From Methylocystaceae bacterium (lineage in GTDB: Bacteria > Pseudomonadota > Alphaproteobacteria > Rhodospirillales > Terasakiellaceae): a DNA stretch of 32,912 nt. Positions 27,898 through 32,912 of the stretch are shown here, piece after piece. Every line of letters begins with the position of its first letter. Position 1 is the first letter of the stretch. A program made the translations under genes and the position numbers. The stretch is from assembly GCA_013373265.1 (NCBI GenBank), contig JABXIC010000019.1:1-32912 (forward strand), written 5' to 3'. Below the pieces are notes generated by a model that was given only the letters and a program-made list of their open reading frames with translations, was not told the DNA's origin and searched no databases.

Positions 27898-28683
27898 TTA
27901 TTTTGGCGTACAAACGCCCCTTGATGAATCTTGGCGAATGAATTTGACGATTTCCATAACCGGTTCAACGTCTTTATACATCTTGTAAACGTCTTCTACA
28001 CGCTCCGCCATCGTGCCTTCTTGAGCAAAGAGTAAGCGATAGGCTGTGCGCATTGAATGAATAACTTCGCGATCAAAATTACGACGCTTCAAGCCAACAA
28101 TATTCAGTCCGCCTAAGCGCGCACGATTGCCTGTCACTGATCCATAAGGGATCACATCATTTTCGACACCAGACATACCGCCAATCATGGCATGGCGTCC
28201 GATGCGGCAGAATTGATGCACAGCAGATAAACCACCAATAATTGCCCAGTTTTCAACAATAACATGGCCAGCCAAGGTCGCGTTGTTAACCAAAATGACA
28301 TTGTCACCAATTTGACAATCATGACCGACATGTGCGCCGACCATGACCAAACATTGATTGCCTAATTTAGTCAACATTCCACCACCTTCTGTACCTGGGT
28401 TGATGGTGACATGTTCACGAATGGTATTGTTTTCACCAATTTCCAAACGTGAAGGTTCGCCTGAATATTTTAAATCCTGTGGGCAATGGCCTACGGATGC
28501 AAAAGGAAAAATTTTTGTGTTTGCACCAATGGTCGTGCGACCTTCAACGACAACATGGGAAAGAAGCTCAACATTTTCGCCAAGTTTTACATCCGGTCCG
28601 ACAACGCAAAATGGACCGATTTTAACAGAGTCTGCAATCTCGGCATTTGGGTCGATGACGGCATTTGGGTGAATTTGGGGCAT
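27898..28683 (-). CDS. lpxA: UDP-N-acetylglucosamine acyltransferase
   Basis: Adds a hydroxyacyl chain from acyl-ACP to UDP-GlcNAc, the first step of lipid A synthesis; cytoplasmic trimer. The 261 residues form a left-handed beta helix of hexapeptide repeats from MPQIHPNAVIDPNAEI onwards, with the catalytic His expected in HVGHDCQIGDNV and a C-terminal helical part (NFDREVIHSMRTAYRLLF). Its ATG shares a base with the fabZ stop (TAATG), indicating tight coupling. Confidence 0.97.
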   Translation of the reverse strand: MPQIHPNAVIDPNAEIADSVKIGPFCVVGPDVKLGENVELLSHVVVEGRTTIGANTKIFPFASVGHCPQDLKYSGEPSRLEIGENNTIREHVTINPGTEGGGMLTKLGNQCLVMVGAHVGHDCQIGDNVILVNNATLAGHVIVENWAIIGGLSAVHQFCRIGRHAMIGGMSGVENDVIPYGSVTGNRARLGGLNIVGLKRRNFDREVIHSMRTAYRLLFAQEGTMAERVEDVYKMYKDVEPVMEIVKFIRQDSSRGVCTPK

Positions 28684-29138
28684 TATTCTTTCACAATCAT
28701 TGCTGTAATAGTGGCTTCTGCCATAAGGGCACCTGCGCTATAGGCCTCACCTTTAAATTTCCATATATTTCCGCGTTGGCGTTCTTTCTGAACTTTGATG
28801 TTCAGTGTATCACCGGGGCCGACAGGTTTTCTAAAGCGACAGCCTTCGATCGACATGAAATATACGAGCTTGCCTTCAATTTCTTCCCCTTCGGTGTGAA
28901 CCACCAAAACAGCAGCAGTTTGTGCCATGGCTTCAACAATCAAGACACCTGGCATGACTGGTTTTGTTGGAAAATGACCTGGGAAAAATGGTTCATTAAT
29001 CGTGACGTTTTTAATCCCTGTTGCAGATTCACCTGCGACAAGGTCTTCAACGCGATCAACCAATAAAAATGGGTATCTATGGGGGATCATTTCCATGATC
29101 CGCATGATGTCAACAGATGTTACGTCCTGATCAGACAT
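28683..29138 (-). CDS. fabZ: 3-hydroxyacyl-ACP dehydratase FabZ
   Basis: Dehydrates 3-hydroxyacyl-ACP in fatty acid elongation and competes with LpxA/LpxD for the same substrates, a reason for its place in this operon. The 151-residue hot-dog fold protein has IPHRYPFLLVDRV and FFPGHFPTKPVMPGVLIVEAMAQ, holding the catalytic His and Glu. It lies 12 bases after lpxD and runs into lpxA through TAATG. Confidence 0.97.
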   Translation of the reverse strand: MSDQDVTSVDIMRIMEMIPHRYPFLLVDRVEDLVAGESATGIKNVTINEPFFPGHFPTKPVMPGVLIVEAMAQTAAVLVVHTEGEEIEGKLVYFMSIEGCRFRKPVGPGDTLNIKVQKERQRGNIWKFKGEAYSAGALMAEATITAMIVKE

Positions 29139-29150
29139 GTCTTTGTCCTC

Positions 29151-30164
29151 TTAATTTTTTTTCTTAACTAATTTTGATACTATCGAAATTTGGCGTAGCC
29201 AGTCTCTTTGTGCGATGGCGGGAAAACCACCGACCGTTCTACCCGAAGCGATATTGTTCATGACACCTGCTTTGGCCGCAATTGTGACACCGTCACCAAT
29301 TTCTAAATGTCCTGCAAGTCCTGCTTGTCCAGCAATAACAACAAAATTACCGATTTTAGTACTTCCGGAAACGCCCGCTTGGGACACGATGACACAGCCT
29401 TGACCCAGTTGTACGTTGTGACCGATTTGGACAAGATTATCGATTTGTGTGCCTGCCCCAATGATCGTGTCAGGCCCCGCACCACGATCAATTGTAGTGT
29501 TGGCACCTATATTGACGTGATCATGAATAATGACACGACCGAGTTGAGGGATGCGCACATGACCTTGGACACCACTGGCAAAGCCAAAACCATCCTGACC
29601 AATTTGACACCCGGGATGGATTGTCACTGCATTTGAAATGTGGCTATGCGAAATAGTTACATTTTGTGAAATGACACAGTCTTCACCAATTTTTACACCG
29701 TTATTAATCACACAATTTGCTTTGAGCCACGTGCGATCACCGATCGTGACATTGTCGCCAATATAGACACCTGGTTCGATACAGACACCTGTTCCTATTT
29801 TTGCTGTTGGGCTAATATAGGCTCTTTCAGAGATTTGTTCTGACGGTGTTTGATCTGGATAAAAGGTTCTGGCGATCTTTGCATAAGCCATATAGGGCTC
29901 ATGAGTCAGAAGTAAATTCATGCCTTCTGGAGCTTCATCAGCAAGGTCGGGATGTACAATGCAAAGACCTGCTTGTGAGCCTTTAAAAGTGGTCAAATAT
30001 TTACGGTTATCTAAGAAAGAGACATGGTTGGACTGTGCATGACCAAGGGATGAGACATCATCATATACAGCATCACTATTACCACGAAGTTCAGCATTTG
30101 CGATTTCGGCGAGCTGTGAACCGTTATAAGGGCCTGTGCATGTAAAAAATTTTTTATCAGCCAT
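29151..30164 (-). CDS. lpxD: UDP-3-O-acyl-glucosamine N-acyltransferase
   Basis: Adds the N-linked hydroxyacyl chain in the third step of lipid A synthesis. The 337 residues show an N-terminal uridine-binding domain (to about residue 100, including [11 protein letters not shown] and [11 protein letters not shown]). A long run of hexapeptide repeats follows, containing [14 protein letters not shown], then [20 protein letters not shown] near the C-terminal helix. Spacing is 11 bases to the skp stop and 12 to fabZ. Confidence 0.97.
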   Translation of the reverse strand: MADKKFFTCTGPYNGSQLAEIANAELRGNSDAVYDDVSSLGHAQSNHVSFLDNRKYLTTFKGSQAGLCIVHPDLADEAPEGMNLLLTHEPYMAYAKIARTFYPDQTPSEQISERAYISPTAKIGTGVCIEPGVYIGDNVTIGDRTWLKANCVINNGVKIGEDCVISQNVTISHSHISNAVTIHPGCQIGQDGFGFASGVQGHVRIPQLGRVIIHDHVNIGANTTIDRGAGPDTIIGAGTQIDNLVQIGHNVQLGQGCVIVSQAGVSGSTKIGNFVVIAGQAGLAGHLEIGDGVTIAAKAGVMNNIASGRTVGGFPAIAQRDWLRQISIVSKLVKKKN

Positions 30165-30175
30165 GATAACGGATA

Positions 30176-30727
30176 CTATTTCTCAGAAATTGTAATTTTA
30201 GGAAGTTTCTTATTCAATTCTGCGATCACCTGATCGGTAATGTCGAAATCGTCTGCAACAATGACGGTTTGTTCTCTGCGCAGTACAAGCGAATAGCTTT
30301 TTTCTTTTGATATATTCAAAATAATTTTGCTAAGTTCTTGCATGATTTTTTGTTTAGCTTGGTTTTGTGCGATTTGTAGGCTTTGATTTTTCTGCTGAAC
30401 ATTTTTTTGAACTTCTAGAACCTTCTGTTCAAATTTACGGCGTTCTGCATTAAATGCTTCGGCACTTAAGAGAGTTTGTTTCTGTGCGAGTTCTTGATTT
30501 GAATTGCGTAAATCGGTTTCATCTTTTTGTACTTCTTTACGATATTTTTCACGAATCTTCTGGATTTGATCGTTTACACTTTTAGGCGCACTCGCAGTGG
30601 CCAATATCTTTTGAAAATCGACAATCGCTATATTTAAAGGAACCTGTTGAGCATGTGCTGAGGCTGAAAGAACACAGACACCAAAGCAAAAAATGCCAGC
30701 AAATTTGAAGAAACGGACTAAAGTCAT
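30176..30727 (-). CDS. skp: Skp/OmpH-type periplasmic chaperone
   Basis: Holds unfolded outer-membrane proteins on their way to BamA. The 183 residues begin with a signal peptide ([21 protein letters not shown], cleavage near residue 26), then [16 protein letters not shown] long charged coiled coil (about residues 50-135, such as [19 protein letters not shown]) gives the jellyfish arms, and a short strand region ([16 protein letters not shown]) closes the fold. It lies between bamA (12-base gap) and lpxD, the standard order. Confidence 0.93.
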   Translation of the reverse strand: MTLVRFFKFAGIFCFGVCVLSASAHAQQVPLNIAIVDFQKILATASAPKSVNDQIQKIREKYRKEVQKDETDLRNSNQELAQKQTLLSAEAFNAERRKFEQKVLEVQKNVQQKNQSLQIAQNQAKQKIMQELSKIILNISKEKSYSLVLRREQTVIVADDFDITDQVIAELNKKLPKITISEK

Positions 30728-30739
30728 CTTAATATTTTC

Positions 30740-32912
30740 CTAGAAACGGGTTCCAAAACTAAAGCGGAAGTATTCTGTTTTATCATAATCTTCTTTGACA
30801 ACAGGATAAGCAAAATCGATACCGATAGGACCCATCGGGGATATCCAAGCAATACCCAAACCTACTGAAGCGCGCATTGAACTGGCATCAAGGGTATTTG
30901 TATTGGTTGGGTTGATTTCTGTAACGGTACCGTAATCACTAAAAGCAATACCTGAAATTTGATATTCGTTGGGTAAGCCTAAGGGGAAACGAAGTTCTGT
31001 GGATCCATTAAAGACATACTCACCACCAAGTGCATCTGATGTTAAATTATCACGCGGCCCTACCCCGCTTGTTTCAAAGCCTCGTAAATTATCACCACCT
31101 AAGAAATATCGATTTTGAAGTTTAACATCTTCTCCCAAACCGAGAATATGTCCGGCTCTTGCGCTTGTGCTTAAAATCCACAGGTCATCTAGCGGGTAAT
31201 AATAGGAGCCTGATAGCGAGTTTTGTAAATAAGCGACTGTACCACCAAGACCTGCCACTGTGTCTGTGAGTTGAATTTTGTATCCTTCAGTCGGTAAAGT
31301 TTTGCTATCGCGTTTGTCATATGTGAGAGCATGAGTCACTGCAGAGGTAACTTCTGTACCGTTTTGTGATTTAATCAGAGTTGAAGCATTAGAATCAATG
31401 TTTTCAATAGTCGTTTCATCAATTTTGTAGCTCCATGCTTGCGTTGTATAATCAGAAAACGGATAACTCGCTCGCAAAACAAGTCCTTGTTTTGCGATGT
31501 CATACGAACTTGAATCTTGAAGTTCTTGCGTTATTTTATAAAGATCAAAGCCAGCAGCCAATTCACGATCTAAGAAATAAGGTTCTGTGAAACTTATGTC
31601 AAACTTAGTTTTTTCTGCGGCAACAGAAGCTGAAAAACCTAAACGTTGACCTTTGCCTAGTAAGTTTGCTTCAGAAATACCAAACTCTGCAATAGCTCCA
31701 CTAGTAGTCGAGTAGCCGGCGCCAACAGATAAAGATCCAGTTGATTTTTCTTCAACAGTTACATCAATCACAGTTTGATCGGGTGCATTACCTGGGGATT
31801 GTTGGATATCAACTTTTTCAAAGAAGTTAAGGTCATTGATCCGTTTCTTAGAGCGTTTTAGTTTAGCTGCGTTAAGCGCATCACCTTCGACCAACTGAAA
31901 CTCACGGCGTACAACTTCATCAAGTGTGCGGAAGTTTCCTTTAATGTTGATGCGTTCAACAAATACACGTGGACCTTCTGACACATCAAATGTCAGATTA
32001 ATTTTTCTATTTTCAACATCGCGATCAATTTGAGGCGTAACCTGAACAAAAGGGAAACCTTTGTAGCCAACAACGTCAACAACATCTTCAATCGACTCAT
32101 CAACGGCATCGGCATTGTACCAATCACCGGGCTCTACGACGAGGGTGTCTTTGATTGTTTTTTCATCCATACCTTTGAGTGAGTTTGTTACATTAACTTC
32201 ACCCAATTCGTAACGTGGTCCTTCATCGACCGTATAGGTGATAAAGAATTCTTCGCGTGAGGGACTTAATTCAGCAACAGCAGAGGTTACCTTAAAGTCG
32301 GCATAGCCTCTGGAAAGGTAAAAACGACGCAAAAGTTCTTTGTCGTAGTTTAAGCGGTCAGGATCATAGTTGTCATCGGCTGAGAAGAAGTTATACCAAT
32401 GTGACTCACGGGTTCTAACAACATCGGACAGCTTTCCGTCACTATATTCAGCATTGCCAACAAAGCGAATTTTTTCAACGCCCGTTTGCTCACCTTCTTT
32501 GATTTCAAAAGCTAAATCAACACGGTTTTGGTCAAGTTGGATGACTTTTGGCTCAACCGTTGCCGCAAAACGACCACTGCGGCGGTATAAGGTCAAAATC
32601 CGCTCAACATCTTGTTGAACGCGTGTTCGTGTGTAAATGACACGCGGACGCAATGTGACTTCAGCATCTAAAGTTTCATCATCGATCTTACGGTTGCCTT
32701 CAAAGGCAATGCGGTTGATGACGGGGTTTTCAACGACATTCACAACCAGATTGCTACCTTCTTGTTTGAAGGTCACATCGGCAAACAGGCCTGTTGCAAA
32801 CAGTTTTTTAAGAGACCTGTTGACTTGGTTTGCATTGAAGGTATCGCCTTCCTGAACAGTCAGGTAGGTCCGAATTGTTTCTGGTTCTACGCGCTGCGCA
32901 CCAACAATGGTG
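30740..32912 (-). CDS. bamA: Outer membrane protein assembly factor BamA, 5' end beyond window
   Basis: Core of the BAM complex, folding beta-barrel proteins into the outer membrane. The track starts at an internal GTG (32776), but the frame stays open to the window edge and continues with sequence typical of POTRA1 (GAQRVEPETIRTYLTVQEGD), so about 723 residues are visible and only the N-terminus with its signal peptide is missing. Further POTRA repeats follow (VINRIAFEGNRKIDDETL; VEKIRFVGNAEYSDGKL; RINIKGNFRTLDEVVRREF). The 16-strand barrel includes the loop-6 motif NLRGF and the closing GPIGIDFAYPV and terminal phenylalanine of FGTRF. It heads the visible envelope operon. Confidence 0.96.
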   Translation of the reverse strand, partial: TIVGAQRVEPETIRTYLTVQEGDTFNANQVNRSLKKLFATGLFADVTFKQEGSNLVVNVVENPVINRIAFEGNRKIDDETLDAEVTLRPRVIYTRTRVQQDVERILTLYRRSGRFAATVEPKVIQLDQNRVDLAFEIKEGEQTGVEKIRFVGNAEYSDGKLSDVVRTRESHWYNFFSADDNYDPDRLNYDKELLRRFYLSRGYADFKVTSAVAELSPSREEFFITYTVDEGPRYELGEVNVTNSLKGMDEKTIKDTLVVEPGDWYNADAVDESIEDVVDVVGYKGFPFVQVTPQIDRDVENRKINLTFDVSEGPRVFVERINIKGNFRTLDEVVRREFQLVEGDALNAAKLKRSKKRINDLNFFEKVDIQQSPGNAPDQTVIDVTVEEKSTGSLSVGAGYSTTSGAIAEFGISEANLLGKGQRLGFSASVAAEKTKFDISFTEPYFLDRELAAGFDLYKITQELQDSSSYDIAKQGLVLRASYPFSDYTTQAWSYKIDETTIENIDSNASTLIKSQNGTEVTSAVTHALTYDKRDSKTLPTEGYKIQLTDTVAGLGGTVAYLQNSLSGSYYYPLDDLWILSTSARAGHILGLGEDVKLQNRYFLGGDNLRGFETSGVGPRDNLTSDALGGEYVFNGSTELRFPLGLPNEYQISGIAFSDYGTVTEINPTNTNTLDASSMRASVGLGIAWISPMGPIGIDFAYPVVKEDYDKTEYFRFSFGTRF

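Overview
The window looks like chromosomal core DNA of a free-living alphaproteobacterium, most likely in or near the Rhodospirillales/Thalassospirales. The evidence is the gene order (bamA-skp-lpxD-fabZ-lpxA-lpxI-lpxB; gltA, gltX, comEC, lexA, moeA, moaC, trpC/D/G; trpE after a PpiD-type gene; tpiA-secG; pyrG-kdsA-eno), LpxI in place of LpxH, and an alphaproteobacterial LexA operator (GTTC-N7-GTTC). Base composition is moderate. A Terasakiella- or Magnetovibrio-like marine organism is possible, but that is a guess. No rRNA, tRNA, CRISPR array, phage gene or transposase was seen, and no gene-free stretch exceeds 300 bases.

Layout. 1-5888 is on the minus strand: tpiA-secG, a strong terminator, then pyrG-kdsA, an AT-rich orphan periplasmic protein gene, and eno (its 3' end is cut by the window edge). 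6124-9525 is on the plus strand: a PpiD/SurA-like periplasmic folding factor directly abutting trpE. 9573-13778 is a minus-strand copper operon: copA-cueR-divergent polysaccharide deacetylase-copZ-GDT1 family gene, with a textbook CueR promoter before copA. 13959-18065 is on the plus strand: trpG-trpD-trpC-moaC-moeA, tightly packed or overlapping. It is followed by lexA (18138-18863) behind three LexA-box-like elements. comEC converges on lexA and is divergent from gltX; gltA follows gltX. A lysE/argP-like divergent pair comes next, then the long minus-strand envelope operon from bamA down to lpxB and gloA (32912 to 25521).

How the genes work together. The envelope operon supplies outer-membrane protein assembly (BamA, Skp) and lipid A synthesis (LpxD, FabZ, LpxA, LpxI, LpxB), with KdsA making the Kdo sugar precursor. 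The trp genes provide anthranilate synthase (TrpE+TrpG), TrpD and TrpC, split by the opposite-strand copper operon. CopA exports Cu(I), CopZ shuttles it, and CueR activates the promoter of the operon that contains its own gene.

Most of the window is ordinary core genome. The best candidates for something undescribed are the copper operon, which carries an envelope polysaccharide-deacetylase-family protein and a GDT1-type cation transporter as tightly spaced members, and the AT-rich orphan solute-binding-like gene between kdsA and eno.
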